64,000 nt of DNA from Paraburkholderia caballeronis (GCF_900104845.1 NZ_FNSR01000001.1:310001-374000); one strand, 5' to 3'. Positions 27,426-35,663 are shown, numbered from the stretch's first letter. Notes: generated from the letters alone by a model not told the origin. Numbers and translations: made by a program.

Positions 27426-27486
27426 GACATTAAGTGTAGAGTTTAGAGCGTCGTGAATCAGTCGACGGGCGGGCATCCTGCACGCC

Positions 27487-27816
27487 ATGACTGCGAAGCG
27501 CCCAACTCCTCCTGTAGCCCGGCCCGCCCCGATCTCGATTGCCCTCGGCAGGCGGGTCAAGGAATGCCGGCATGCGGCCGGGAAGTCGCAGGAAACGCTT
27601 GCCTTTGAAGCGCACGTTGATCGGACATACATCTCGGCGATCGAGAGGGGTATTGCCAATCCGTCCGTCGAGACCCTGGCGAACATCTGCCATTCATTGA
27701 ACGTCACGCTGGCGTCGCTGTTTGCGCCGCTGGACGGTGTGTCGCTGGCACCGACCGGCGAACGCCGGGCGAATGCGGCGACGCCGCCAGAGATCAAGCG
27801 CAGCAGGCTCCGGTAA
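27487..27816 (+). CDS. XRE-family helix-turn-helix regulator
   Basis: A 109-residue protein with a Cro/C1-type DNA-binding domain at residues 20-75: LGRRVKECRHAAGKSQETLAFEAHV then DRTYISAIERGIANPSVETLANI, all hallmark positions present. A Pro/Ala-rich tail follows. It is isolated on the plus strand in front of a leftward plasmid/ICE-type gene block, a typical position for the control gene of such a block. Confidence 0.88.
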   Translation: MTAKRPTPPVARPAPISIALGRRVKECRHAAGKSQETLAFEAHVDRTYISAIERGIANPSVETLANICHSLNVTLASLFAPLDGVSLAPTGERRANAATPPEIKRSRLR

Positions 27817-27872
27817 GCATTAGCCGCTTTTCCGGGATGCAGCCGGGCCCAGTTTCTGGACGAGGACAGGCG

Positions 27873-28163
27873 TCAATAGTCCTCCGGTAGCAGTATCGTC
27901 GTGACCGAACGGTCGGCTTCGGTGATCAGCCAGACCTTGGTGCCGCCCGGTATCGCATAGCTCGAAAGCAGCCGCCTGCCGGAGAGCAGCGCGAGTTCAT
28001 TGGCGGCCCGGTCTTCGGCGGAGAGTTCGCCCCAGTCGCCGTGAATATGGCGCGCCAGAAGCCGTACCGGATGAATGTCGGCGGCATCGAGGGCGGCTTC
28101 GGCCGCAGGCGTGATGGCAGGACGACCCATCGGGAAGCGTGGTCCGTTTTCGTAGCAGCTCAT
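27873..28163 (-). CDS. Small conserved protein, paralogue of its upstream neighbour
   Basis: A 96-residue protein: RFPMGRPAITPAAEAALDAA, LLARHIHGDWGELSAED, LLSGRRLLSSYAIPGG, KVWLITEADRSVTTILLPEDY. Its pattern of H-x-x-GDWGE, S-Y and W-I-T-E-x-D-R-S-x-T-T is shared with the gene directly upstream, with which it overlaps by 4 bp. The family is common on plasmids and integrative elements; no function known to me. Confidence 0.7.
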   Translation of the reverse strand: MSCYENGPRFPMGRPAITPAAEAALDAADIHPVRLLARHIHGDWGELSAEDRAANELALLSGRRLLSSYAIPGGTKVWLITEADRSVTTILLPEDY

Positions 28164-28543
28164 GCGCGTACCTCCTGCACGTAACCCAAAGAAGGCCAGA
28201 CCGGATAGCGACGAGTCGCGGGCGCGTCCTTGCGTGCCGCGCTGTCGGGCACGACATCATCAAGATGTTCGATGGTCGTGTTCGAGCGATCCCACTCGGT
28301 GATGACGAGAATGCGGGTCTGGTCTGGCAGACGGTAGAGCGAGATCAGGCGCAGGCCTGCCGCAACTGACAGGTCGTTCTGCTGGCAGTCCTCGTCTGAC
28401 ACTGAGCCCCAGTCGCCCGCCACATGCCTGAGTAAAACACTGACGACGGGGATGCCGTTCGCACGGAGTGCCGTGAGCACGTCCGGCGCGACGAGCAGGC
28501 GTCCCGGACGGAAAAGCGGTTTGAGTCGGGTAGGCTGATTCAT
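28160..28543 (-). CDS. Small conserved protein, paralogue of its downstream neighbour
   Basis: A 127-residue protein (MNQPTRLKPLFRPGRLLVAP...) sharing LLRHVAGDWGSVSDED, LRLISLYRLPDQ and ILVITEWDRSNTTIEHL with the following gene. It is longer by a 30-residue tail that looks unstructured (PDSAARKDAPATRRYP). The pair appears to be a tandem duplication, translated with a 4-bp overlap. Confidence 0.7.
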   Translation of the reverse strand: MNQPTRLKPLFRPGRLLVAPDVLTALRANGIPVVSVLLRHVAGDWGSVSDEDCQQNDLSVAAGLRLISLYRLPDQTRILVITEWDRSNTTIEHLDDVVPDSAARKDAPATRRYPVWPSLGYVQEVRA

Positions 28544-28655
28544 GACGAATTCTCCAGAAGACGGACGAGTACAGGCCTCCGGATCGACCGGATAGCGTGT
28601 CGCTGAAAGTGAGAAAAAAAGTAAGCCGGGCGCAGGACGCGTCCGGTGACGGGAG

Positions 28656-28800
28656 CTACCGCGCCTCGGAGGTGAGCGCGTTCGGGTAGTGCATCGCGAG
28701 GATGCGGTTCATCTGGTCAACCAAATCGATGCGGCTGAACGTCAGATGCTCGTTAACGTTCCTGTACTAGCGCAGATGGAAATAGCTGTTCGCGGCTTCG
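28656..28800 (-). pseudogene. C-terminal remnant of an unidentified gene with in-frame stop
   Basis: A minus-strand frame just below the 355-residue membrane protein reads AANSYFHLR, a TAG, then YRNVNEHLTFSRIDLVDQMN and RILAMHYPNALTSEAR before a natural stop. The second half is well-formed coding sequence; I cannot name the family. Low confidence. Confidence 0.35.
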
Positions 28801-28805
28801 GTCTT

Positions 28806-29873
28806 CTATGCCGTTACGTCGGGTTCGATGAGCTGGCGACGCAGGGCGACCGCCTTCGCCTGGGAGCAACCCAGATGACGGCGGATATCAGCGACGGTCG
28901 GTCGGACGATCCCGGCTGCAACGTCGCGATCGAGTTGCGCCAGGTGCACGTCCGTGGATTCGGAGGTCGATGATGACAATCGCCGATCGTTTCGCTGGAC
29001 GCGACTGTTCCTCATGCCGCTGCGACGGGGTGAGGCAGTTTTGCGACTAACGGCCGCATCGGTGTGACTTACCGTGACCGGCGCGACGACTGGATCGGGC
29101 GGGGGCGTCCCGTTTGCGACTGCCGCGACCGTCGGCGCAGTTGTGTCGGAAGAACCCGTTACCGTCGCGACTTCTGTTACGACGAGCAACGACGATGGCC
29201 GCAGTGCCAGCGTCCACAGCAGGCAGGCGACGCCCTCCAGTACCGCTGCGAAGAGCGCCCCGAACAGCAGGTCGATGCCTGCGACGGGTATGCCGAGTAA
29301 CGCAGCGAGTCGCGACGTGACCGGATCGGCGCGTACCGCGTCGCGACGGGCTGTGGTCCGGTCGTCGTCGGCTTGCTGGCGTCGAATGTCGTCCGCTTCG
29401 GCGTTCAACGCCTCCACCCTGGCCGCGAGCGTCGTGCGACGGGCTTCCAGCGTCGCGCAGTTCCCAACGCAGTAACGGGCATGAGCCGTGGCGAGTTGTG
29501 CCGTCGCATTCGCCTGTTCCGACATGACTGTCGTGAGACTACGACTGGATACCGGAACGGGAGGTGCGGGGACAGCCGACACCCGCAGTTCCCCCGCATG
29601 CTGCTGGGCAGTCACGAAGAAAACCGCATGGCCGATACACGCGGTGATCAGGGATGCTCCCCATAGCACGCTACCTATGCTGCGGACGAGGAACGACGAT
29701 TCCCGAAGTAGTGCCGGTAACAGGTGCGCGCTCGTGACGAGCACCAGGCCGATCGCCACCCAGGCGACTCGCTCCGCCAGTGATCCGCCACGCTGCCAGC
29801 CGGCCAGAACGGACAGGCTGAGCGCGGTTGCCGTCGCTACAACTCCCAGGGCGAGCGCAGTGCGACGCGTCAT
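28806..29873 (-). CDS. Membrane protein with coiled coil and C-terminal helix-turn-helix, plasmid/ICE type
   Basis: A 355-residue protein with hydrophobic segments at about residues 5-25 (ALALGVVATATALSLSVLAG), 36-55, 65-90 (SIGSVLWGASLITACIGHAVFF) and 190-220 (GIDLLFGALFAAVLEGVACLLW). A helix-rich loop of about 80 residues lies between the third and fourth. The cytoplasmic tail ends TVADIRRHLGCSQAKAVALRRQL, which reads as a winged or simple helix-turn-helix. It overlaps the next gene upstream by 4 bp. A membrane-anchored DNA-binding role is possible, e.g. tethering the element. Confidence 0.6.
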   Translation of the reverse strand: MTRRTALALGVVATATALSLSVLAGWQRGGSLAERVAWVAIGLVLVTSAHLLPALLRESSFLVRSIGSVLWGASLITACIGHAVFFVTAQQHAGELRVSAVPAPPVPVSSRSLTTVMSEQANATAQLATAHARYCVGNCATLEARRTTLAARVEALNAEADDIRRQQADDDRTTARRDAVRADPVTSRLAALLGIPVAGIDLLFGALFAAVLEGVACLLWTLALRPSSLLVVTEVATVTGSSDTTAPTVAAVANGTPPPDPVVAPVTVSHTDAAVSRKTASPRRSGMRNSRVQRNDRRLSSSTSESTDVHLAQLDRDVAAGIVRPTVADIRRHLGCSQAKAVALRRQLIEPDVTA

Positions 29874-30793
29874 GCTGCCTTGCCGCCGAGCTGCGCGGCC
29901 CTGCGTTCCATCTTGTCGCGCAGCGTTGACGGCGGCGGCCCGCTTGCCGCTGCGGGGGATGCGGGGGCTTCGTGCGGCGCGTCACCCGGCGTTTCCTGTG
30001 GGTAGAACTCGTCCACGGCTGCGCCGCCATCCTCGATACTCTCCTCGAATGCGCCGTTACTGAGCCCGGCGTGCGCGGCGGTATCGAGTGCCTGTTGGTC
30101 GAAGCCAGCGGCCTTGCGCCGGGCGTCGAGTTCGCGCGCTTCGGTAATTGCCGCTTCGAGCCTGCTACCCGTGCGCACGCCGAGGTCGACGTAGTAGATC
30201 GCGGAGCGGTAGCTTTGAGTCGTACTTTTTCCCCTCAACTTAAGTTCGAGCGGCAGGCAGGCGAGCAGGTTGCGCGAGACTGCGGAAAAGTAGTGCAGCC
30301 GTGCCGCTAATGTGCGGATCGAGTTGAAGCTCGTGGTCCTGAACACGAAAGACCCGAGTTCGTCTTCCTCGCCAATCAGCACATTGAGCCGCCCGTAGGG
30401 CTTGCAAGCTCCGGCCTGACCGAACGCACAGGCATCTGGCGACGGGCACGGCAATTCTTCGATACCTGAATCACCGGCACGACGGCAGGTTTCGCCATTG
30501 CCAACGCAGACAGGGCGTCCTGTCTCGCGGTCGAAGCACGAATAGTCGGCCCGAAGGTTCAGATCGGGATCGTTGAACAACATCCGGACGGGAATCGCGC
30601 GGAGCTTGCCGGGAACAGCCTTTCGCAGTTCCTCATTCAGCGGGTGCAACAGCCACTCCCCCCTATTTTGCACTTGGGTCGTGAGGGTGAACTGGTCGTC
30701 GGCAGCGGGCAGGCGCTTGCCGTTCTTCTCGACAATGCGTCCGATACTGATGCGGCCCAAAACTGGCGGCGTTAGGGCAAGGCCCTTGAGCAT
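29870..30793 (-). CDS. Recombination-directionality-factor-like protein (often annotated hydrolase or metal-binding protein)
   Basis: A 307-residue protein: MLKGLALTPPVLGRISIGRI, TLTTQVQNRGEWLLHP, GKLRAIPVRMLFNDPDLNLR, a four-Cys block (CVGNGETCRRA, LPCPSPDACAFGQAGACKP) and SFVFRTTSFNSIRTLAARLHYF. This is the conserved family of plasmids and ICEs that resembles gp3-type recombination directionality factors of serine-integrase phages. The Cys cluster may bind zinc. It sits with YqaJ exonuclease and DUF932, the usual company of this family. The C-terminal 60 residues are low-complexity. Confidence 0.7.
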   Translation of the reverse strand: MLKGLALTPPVLGRISIGRIVEKNGKRLPAADDQFTLTTQVQNRGEWLLHPLNEELRKAVPGKLRAIPVRMLFNDPDLNLRADYSCFDRETGRPVCVGNGETCRRAGDSGIEELPCPSPDACAFGQAGACKPYGRLNVLIGEEDELGSFVFRTTSFNSIRTLAARLHYFSAVSRNLLACLPLELKLRGKSTTQSYRSAIYYVDLGVRTGSRLEAAITEARELDARRKAAGFDQQALDTAAHAGLSNGAFEESIEDGGAAVDEFYPQETPGDAPHEAPASPAAASGPPPSTLRDKMERRAAQLGGKAA

Positions 30794-30835
30794 GTCTGGC
30801 TCCTGGAGATTAAGTAGAGGGAATGGAAAAGCGGA

Positions 30836-31831
30836 TCAGGTCGATACGAGAAACCGGCGCGAACCCGGTTTCGTGATCGCGTACTGCGTAGCAAACTCGG
30901 GGTGATCGGCGAGCAGGCGCTTGAGATCGACGCCAGAGCCGTCCTTGCTGCGTTTGAACGACACGGAACCCGTCTCGAACTGCGCCCGATCGGCCTCGGC
31001 CATGGCCTGCTGGATCTGCTGCTTGAGCTGCGACTCGATGGCTTGACGCGTTTCGATATCGGCCCGTACGGCGACCAGATCGGCGAACGTGGCTGATAGC
31101 GTCCGGTCGTCCGTGAAATCGACCGTGCCACCCGCGCCCGGATACAGGCAGCGGAGCGCGCGATCCGCCGATTCGGAGCCATCGGCGGGTGGCGGCGTAT
31201 CGCATTCGACGTACTTCCAGAACGCGGCTTCTAGTTCGATCAAGCGAGCGATCAGCGCGTCGTCGCGCTCGATGCGGTGCACGTCGAGCTTCTGGCCGCA
31301 GAGCAGCACAGCAACGTCGGCGGCTTGCTTGCCAGACACGGCAAGCTGATGCTGAACCTGCAACTGCACGTATTCGGGCACACCGTCGCGCCAGAGCCGC
31401 GCACCGAATTCGCCTGCCGTCTTGCATTCGAGAATTTGAACGTCCGGCACGCTGACGACTTCGCGGTCGAGATTGGCGAGCATCCATGGAATCGTTGGAT
31501 GGCGGAGCACGGCATTGATGCGCCTGACACGATTGCCGGTCTGCCTCGTATAGGAAGCGGCGACGATGGGTTCAAGCAGCGTGCCCCAGTACACGGGTTC
31601 GGTTGTGTCGTCGGGATTGGGCTTCGGCAGGTTCGCGTCTCGGCCCGTTTTTTCCATCCAGAGTTCGAGTTGCGATTTGTACGGTGAAAGCCCCACGGCA
31701 GCGGCCGCATCGGAGCCACCGACCCCGGATTTCCTCACTTCCAGCCAGTCCTCGCGCGCGAGGTCTTTCGTTTCGACAAGCCGTAGCGCCGGCCGATGCC
31801 GGCCGCGCCCGACCAATTCAGGCAAAGGCAT
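30836..31831 (-). CDS. YqaJ-family viral recombinase (lambda exonuclease-like nuclease)
   Basis: A 331-residue protein with the YqaJ nuclease fold. The start motif is WLEVRKSGVGGSDAAAAVGLSPY (G-G-S-D typical), then W-G-x-L-L-E-P (EPVYWGTLLEPIVAASY), N-L-D-R-E (MLANLDREVV) with the catalytic Asp, and V-Q-I-L-E-C-K-T-A supplying the E-x-K pair. QVQHQLAVSGKQAADVAVL follows. It resects DNA 5'-3' to allow single-strand annealing; the annealing partner is not obviously present, though DUF932 proteins accompany YqaJ in many elements. Confidence 0.88.
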   Translation of the reverse strand: MPLPELVGRGRHRPALRLVETKDLAREDWLEVRKSGVGGSDAAAAVGLSPYKSQLELWMEKTGRDANLPKPNPDDTTEPVYWGTLLEPIVAASYTRQTGNRVRRINAVLRHPTIPWMLANLDREVVSVPDVQILECKTAGEFGARLWRDGVPEYVQLQVQHQLAVSGKQAADVAVLLCGQKLDVHRIERDDALIARLIELEAAFWKYVECDTPPPADGSESADRALRCLYPGAGGTVDFTDDRTLSATFADLVAVRADIETRQAIESQLKQQIQQAMAEADRAQFETGSVSFKRSKDGSGVDLKRLLADHPEFATQYAITKPGSRRFLVST

Positions 31832-31853
31832 TTTTCAACCTCCAGAAATGACG

Positions 31854-31884
31854 ATGCCCGGCAGGAACGATCCCGGCCGGGCAT
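31854..31884. repeat. Hairpin between the DUF932 and YqaJ genes
   Basis: ATGCCCGGC and its complement GCCGGGCAT flank a loop of about 12 nt. There is no strong T-run on the leftward side, so it may be a weak terminator, an RNA-stabilising hairpin or a processing site between the two genes. Confidence 0.5.
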
Positions 31885-31905
31885 GACATGAGTGATGGAT
31901 GGGAC

Positions 31906-32871
31906 TCATGCGATCATCTTCATGGCTTCGTCCCATGCGCGCTGCTTGATCGTGGCCCCCGTACCGAACCACGCAGCATCGCGTCGGTGGTCATCGCTGC
32001 GAGCGCGGCGCTGGTGATCCACGTACTCGGTGATGGAGTTCACCAGTCCCCATGCCGTCCCGGATGCCGAGGCCAGCGCCGCACCCATGCCTTTGCCAGC
32101 ATAGAGCGACTGCACGGCCTTGATGGCGGAATCGTTGGTGGCGGGCACCGGCTGGCCCGAACCGACCGCGTAGGTCAGCACACGGCGGAAGAACGTTTCG
32201 ACGGCGGCATCGTTTACCTTGCATTCGGACAGAGCTTTCATGCGGACCATGAAGCCGTCCCACGAAGAGATCGCGATGCCGAGCTGGCGCTTCACAGCGG
32301 CGGCATCGAATTGCGAACGGTGCGGCACCTTCACGGCTCCCGCTGAATCGCCAAGCGCGATTTGCAGGGTGTTATTGCACACGACCCTCACCGACGTGAA
32401 TTGCGCCGTCGTGGCGAGCGTGCCGTCGCACGAGGTCGAGAGCAGCAGATAGCCGTTCACCGTATCCTTGCCCTTGAGCGACACGGATTGGCCGGTACGT
32501 GCCAACGCCCAGAGCTTTCTGCCATCGCGCAGTACGCCAGCAGTCTCCAGTTGGTAGCCGCCCGCCTCGACGAGATCGCGGTAGAACTCGATCAGTGCAA
32601 TAGGCTGCACGACCTGATAGCGCGACGAGACGACGGACAGTGGCGCTTTCGTATCCGAGCGATAAAGCACCTTCTGTTCAGGGAAGGCGTGGATCGAACC
32701 GAGGTTGGTACCGGCACTGCCCGACACGTAGCGCACGTCGGCGGATTCGATCGTAAAGTCCATGCCGGCCTGTTTAGCCCAGACTTCCATGGGTTGGTTG
32801 GGGGCGAGCGGGTTGCCGAGGCCGTGCCACGGGGTCTCGTTGACGTAAGCCATGCTGGTGACGAGGTGCAT
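31906..32871 (-). CDS. DUF932-domain protein
   Basis: A 321-residue protein with the DUF932 pattern: PWHGLGNPLAPNQPMEVWAK, VLYRSDTKAPLSVVSSRYQVVQP, GRKLWALARTG, YLLLSTSCDGTLATTAQFTSVRVVCNNTL and a closing GTGATIKQRAWDEAMKMI. Family members occur on plasmids, phages and ICEs next to recombination genes and are called LGT-type proteins; some are suspected annealing or replication factors. Here the gene is bracketed by two hairpins, suggesting independent control within the block. Confidence 0.8.
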   Translation of the reverse strand: MHLVTSMAYVNETPWHGLGNPLAPNQPMEVWAKQAGMDFTIESADVRYVSGSAGTNLGSIHAFPEQKVLYRSDTKAPLSVVSSRYQVVQPIALIEFYRDLVEAGGYQLETAGVLRDGRKLWALARTGQSVSLKGKDTVNGYLLLSTSCDGTLATTAQFTSVRVVCNNTLQIALGDSAGAVKVPHRSQFDAAAVKRQLGIAISSWDGFMVRMKALSECKVNDAAVETFFRRVLTYAVGSGQPVPATNDSAIKAVQSLYAGKGMGAALASASGTAWGLVNSITEYVDHQRRARSDDHRRDAAWFGTGATIKQRAWDEAMKMIA

Positions 32872-32911
32872 TTGAAAATATCCTCATAGATAACGGGAAA
32901 CAGAAAGCAAA

Positions 32912-32943
32912 AATGCCGATAGCCCCAGAGGGCTATCGGCATT
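32912..32943 (-). terminator. Strong hairpin terminator behind the zinc-ribbon gene
   Basis: A perfect 14-bp stem (AATGCCGATAGCCC with its complement) with a 4-nt loop, followed leftward by a T-rich tract. It lies between the zinc-ribbon gene (stop 32981) and the DUF932 start (32871). Confidence 0.8.
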
Positions 32944-32980
32944 GCCCATAAAAAGGGAACAGCGAAAACGTTGAGGTAGG

Positions 32981-33322
32981 TCAGGTCGTGCTTTGCTGGC
33001 TGAAGGCATAGCCACACGCCGAGCACTCGTAGTTGTCGAGTACGTGGGTGTCGATCTGCTCGCCGACGGCGGAACCGGCAGCACAGCCCGCCGCTCCTCC
33101 GAACAGCGCCCCCATCAGGGCACCGGCTAGTCCGCCGAAGATCGAGCCGACAGGGCCAGCGACTAGGCCGAGGGCAGCGCCGGCTTCGGCGCCACCGAGT
33201 GCGGCAGCGGCACTACCGGCAGCGCCAGCCGCAGCGCCCACGGCACCACCGGCTTTGCGAGCGTAGTCGCGCGTTGCAATGCGCGGCGAGTTACAGCGGG
33301 GACAGAAAAGAGAATGGTTCAT
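32981..33322 (-). CDS. Zinc-ribbon protein with a long glycine-zipper segment
   Basis: A 113-residue protein. The N-terminus has CPRC (LFCPRCNSPRIATRDY) and the C-terminus CSAC (YECSACGYAFSQ), together one zinc ribbon split by about 75 residues. Between them runs an Ala/Gly-only stretch (AVGAAAGAAGSAAAALGGAE; GLVAGPVGSIFGGLAGALMG) with repeated GxxxG, the hallmark of glycine-zipper membrane helices. It may insert in or cap a membrane. I know of similar small proteins on plasmids but no function. Confidence 0.7.
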   Translation of the reverse strand: MNHSLFCPRCNSPRIATRDYARKAGGAVGAAAGAAGSAAAALGGAEAGAALGLVAGPVGSIFGGLAGALMGALFGGAAGCAAGSAVGEQIDTHVLDNYECSACGYAFSQQSTT

Positions 33323-33597
33323 GTATCAGCCTCGTGAGGGGTCAGGGAAAACGGCGTTGCCCAGGCATTCCGAATGGATGCTCAACGAGGTGATATATGT
33401 GTGAGATTTTTTGCGATTCGGGTACTGTGTCGGTCTGGTCTTGACCATAACCTGCCTCTTGTCACGAATGCCCGCATGACTGCCTGCTGCCGGGTATTCC
33501 GGGGTATCCAGCGAAGCACGAAGACCCCGTAGAGCTGATCCAACTTCGGCGAAGCGCGCGAGATCGCTCCGAAGCGTCAGCCTCGTAATTACCTGTC

Positions 33598-34311
33598 ATG
33601 AAATCGACGATCTTGAATGCCGCCGAAAGCTTGCGGAGCCCTGACACCGCAGCCAAACCAGACCCACGCACGACGATGTTCGCCGGGGAGACTCTGCCTT
33701 CCCTCGCGGCGCACCACCGCGACATCGAAGCTATTCAGCTCACCATCGGCGTGCCGGAGGCCGTGGCCACCCAGTTCGAGAATGCTCGCAACCTCTATCT
33801 GTATGCATGGCACGTGTACCGCTTCTTTCCGGTGGCTCAAAGCCAGGCGCTTTTCTCACTGGAGCTTGGGCTCAGAGCCCGGCTTCCCGATCGACTACCT
33901 GAGCCGTATCAGCGTCCGTGGCAGCGGCAACCGATGCTTGCTGGCCTGCTCGGTTATGCGATAGACCAAGGTCTCGTCCGAAACGAAGGTTTTCGTCGTT
34001 GGCATCAGGCTGCAGAAGGCCGCGCGCGGCAGCGCCGATCAATGGAGATTTTCCAAGCTATGATCGACCAACAACTTGAAAGCGTGGAGATCGACGAGGA
34101 AGAGTCGATCAACATCACCCCGGACGATCAGAGTTGGGATCTGGTAAAGATATTGCGAAAGAGCCTTCCTGGTTTGCGGAACGAATTGGCCCATGGCTCG
34201 TCGATGTTGACGAACCAAGTGCTCGGAACCATGGAACTGGTCGCGGAGATCCTGTCCCAGATTTATGCGTTGGATTCGGGTACAACGGTCTCTGAGGCCG
34301 GCCAGGACTAA
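33598..34311 (+). CDS. HEPN-like helical protein, putative defence component
   Basis: A 237-residue all-helical protein. Near the C-terminus KILRKSLPGLRNELAHGSSM contains the R-N-x3-H signature with the usual hydrophobic spacing, as in HEPN domains; the first half (FFPVAQSQALFSLELGLRARL) is also typical of abortive-infection-type HEPN proteins. The start at 33598 is an ATG; MFAGETLP further in is possible. It opens the run of probable defence genes up to 37.7 kb but lies on the opposite strand from the rest. Confidence 0.6.
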   Translation: MKSTILNAAESLRSPDTAAKPDPRTTMFAGETLPSLAAHHRDIEAIQLTIGVPEAVATQFENARNLYLYAWHVYRFFPVAQSQALFSLELGLRARLPDRLPEPYQRPWQRQPMLAGLLGYAIDQGLVRNEGFRRWHQAAEGRARQRRSMEIFQAMIDQQLESVEIDEEESINITPDDQSWDLVKILRKSLPGLRNELAHGSSMLTNQVLGTMELVAEILSQIYALDSGTTVSEAGQD

Positions 34312-34513
34312 CAGTGCGGCTGAACGGTATGTCGTCCGTGCATAACGGCGTCGCTTCCCATTTTCTGTCGGGCTCAACGTCGCTGAAAGAGACTGAGTTT
34401 TCCCCGAGCTACAGTTTCCGGGCCGCGCCTTAATTGGTCGGCTCGCGACGAGATGGAGCCGCTGCGTAACACGCAGACCATCGTCGCGTCTGATGCTGAG
34501 CGAGATGGTGAGA

Positions 34514-35335
34514 TCATACTCCGGCGGGACGTGCGTGACGTTGCGCCTTCTTGAGGACGTTTCCACACGCGTCAACACGCTGAAATAGCGGATCGCGCCA
34601 TTCGATCTTCGCAAGATGCGAGAGCGGGGTGTCCAGTTGCCCCTGGAAGCTTGGACCATTCTCGGTGACGACCCCAAAGATCTTCGCAGGACCTTCCCGA
34701 TAGATTCCGACCAGTTGCGGCTCGCCACCCGAATAAGGGTCCTTGCCATTCCTGAGCGAATCACAGAACGCGCTGAACATCGTTCGGCTGGTATTGCCTT
34801 GATCGGACGCGTCCCAGATCTTTTTCATCTCGCCCAGGGCGTCGCTACCGGTGCCTGAGATCTTCAGGACCGCGGAACACACTGGCATCGGGATGCAGGC
34901 ATGCGCGAGCTGCTTGAGCTTCGAGTCCCATGCGTAAGTGTTGAGATGAAAGGAGGAACGACCGGGCATGCCATGCCCGATACGGACGCCGTAGAAAATG
35001 GTGAAGTCTTCGTCCTTGATCTTAGGGTGCTTCTCAGCCTCCCGCAGAACCAGTATGCGCAACCAGTCGGCTCGCCCTTCGATCGACTTCTCGTCGTTGG
35101 GCGATCGAAGGCCCTTGTCGACCAGTTGGCACGCCTTGCTGATAATGCTCTGCGGTATTACAGCGTAGCCGGTGAATCCGAAAATCTCTGGCGCTACGCT
35201 TGATGCGTAGACCTTCTGCCCGCAATCCCAAGCGTTCTTCTTGTCCTTGTCCCACGACAAGCGGCTATCGCTTGCGAAGTACATTGAGGTCATGCCGCGG
35301 GAATCTGCCCCGACCCAAGCGACGAAAGTGGTCAT
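34514..35335 (-). CDS. Proteasome-like Ntn-hydrolase family protein
   Basis: The ATG at 35335 is chosen because it places Thr directly after Met: MTTFVAWVGADSRGMTSMYF. Removing Met would expose an N-terminal Thr as nucleophile, as in proteasome beta subunits and HslV. The companions are in place: ASDSRLSWD (Asp22 of the mature chain, equivalent to proteasome Asp17) and CGQKVYASS (Lys40, equivalent to Lys33), then IFGFTGYA for the Gly-rich strand and GTGSDAL (family SGSG-like). 273 residues, with about 100 residues beyond a typical beta subunit. A longer frame starts at 35425 but lacks this logic. No ATPase partner is directly adjacent. Confidence 0.72.
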   Translation of the reverse strand: MTTFVAWVGADSRGMTSMYFASDSRLSWDKDKKNAWDCGQKVYASSVAPEIFGFTGYAVIPQSIISKACQLVDKGLRSPNDEKSIEGRADWLRILVLREAEKHPKIKDEDFTIFYGVRIGHGMPGRSSFHLNTYAWDSKLKQLAHACIPMPVCSAVLKISGTGSDALGEMKKIWDASDQGNTSRTMFSAFCDSLRNGKDPYSGGEPQLVGIYREGPAKIFGVVTENGPSFQGQLDTPLSHLAKIEWRDPLFQRVDACGNVLKKAQRHARPAGV

Positions 35336-35663
35336 GAAATTTTTACTGAGATTCTGAATTTTGCTATTATGCATTCGCGAACCCGCAACCCTCCACCATG
35401 AGCGCTCTGGCTCTAGAACTTTCATGATGGGGGGTATGGCTTGTCAGTGACCACCCCCCGGACTCCGGTCCGGGGGACGGCGGTTTCTGGCGTTGGGTGA
35501 CTCCGGCTGTATCGCGTGCTTCCTAGGACGGGAAGCACGCCCCTCCCGCCATATGGGGTGCCGCTTTTCTGCGGATTTTCCCACTCAATGATTTCCGCCG
35601 CGATTTCGTGTCTAGCTACACGGCTAAAGTATCGGCAGTCGGCGGACATTCACGAAACAGACA
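35336..35663. other. Intergenic region with two strong palindromes
   Basis: About 330 bp. One palindrome at roughly 35454-35476 pairs CCCCCGGA with TCCGGGGG; a second at 35515-35541 pairs GCGTGCTTCC with GGAAGCACGC. A 75-codon leftward frame covers both (35422-35649) but reads like the chance frames that often cross repeated palindromes, so I do not call it. A structured RNA or regulatory region is possible. Confidence 0.45.

Noticed and set aside
35422..35649. A 75-codon minus-strand frame spanning two palindromes
   Set aside because: It looks like the chance frames that cross palindromic mobile-element DNA; no independent support.
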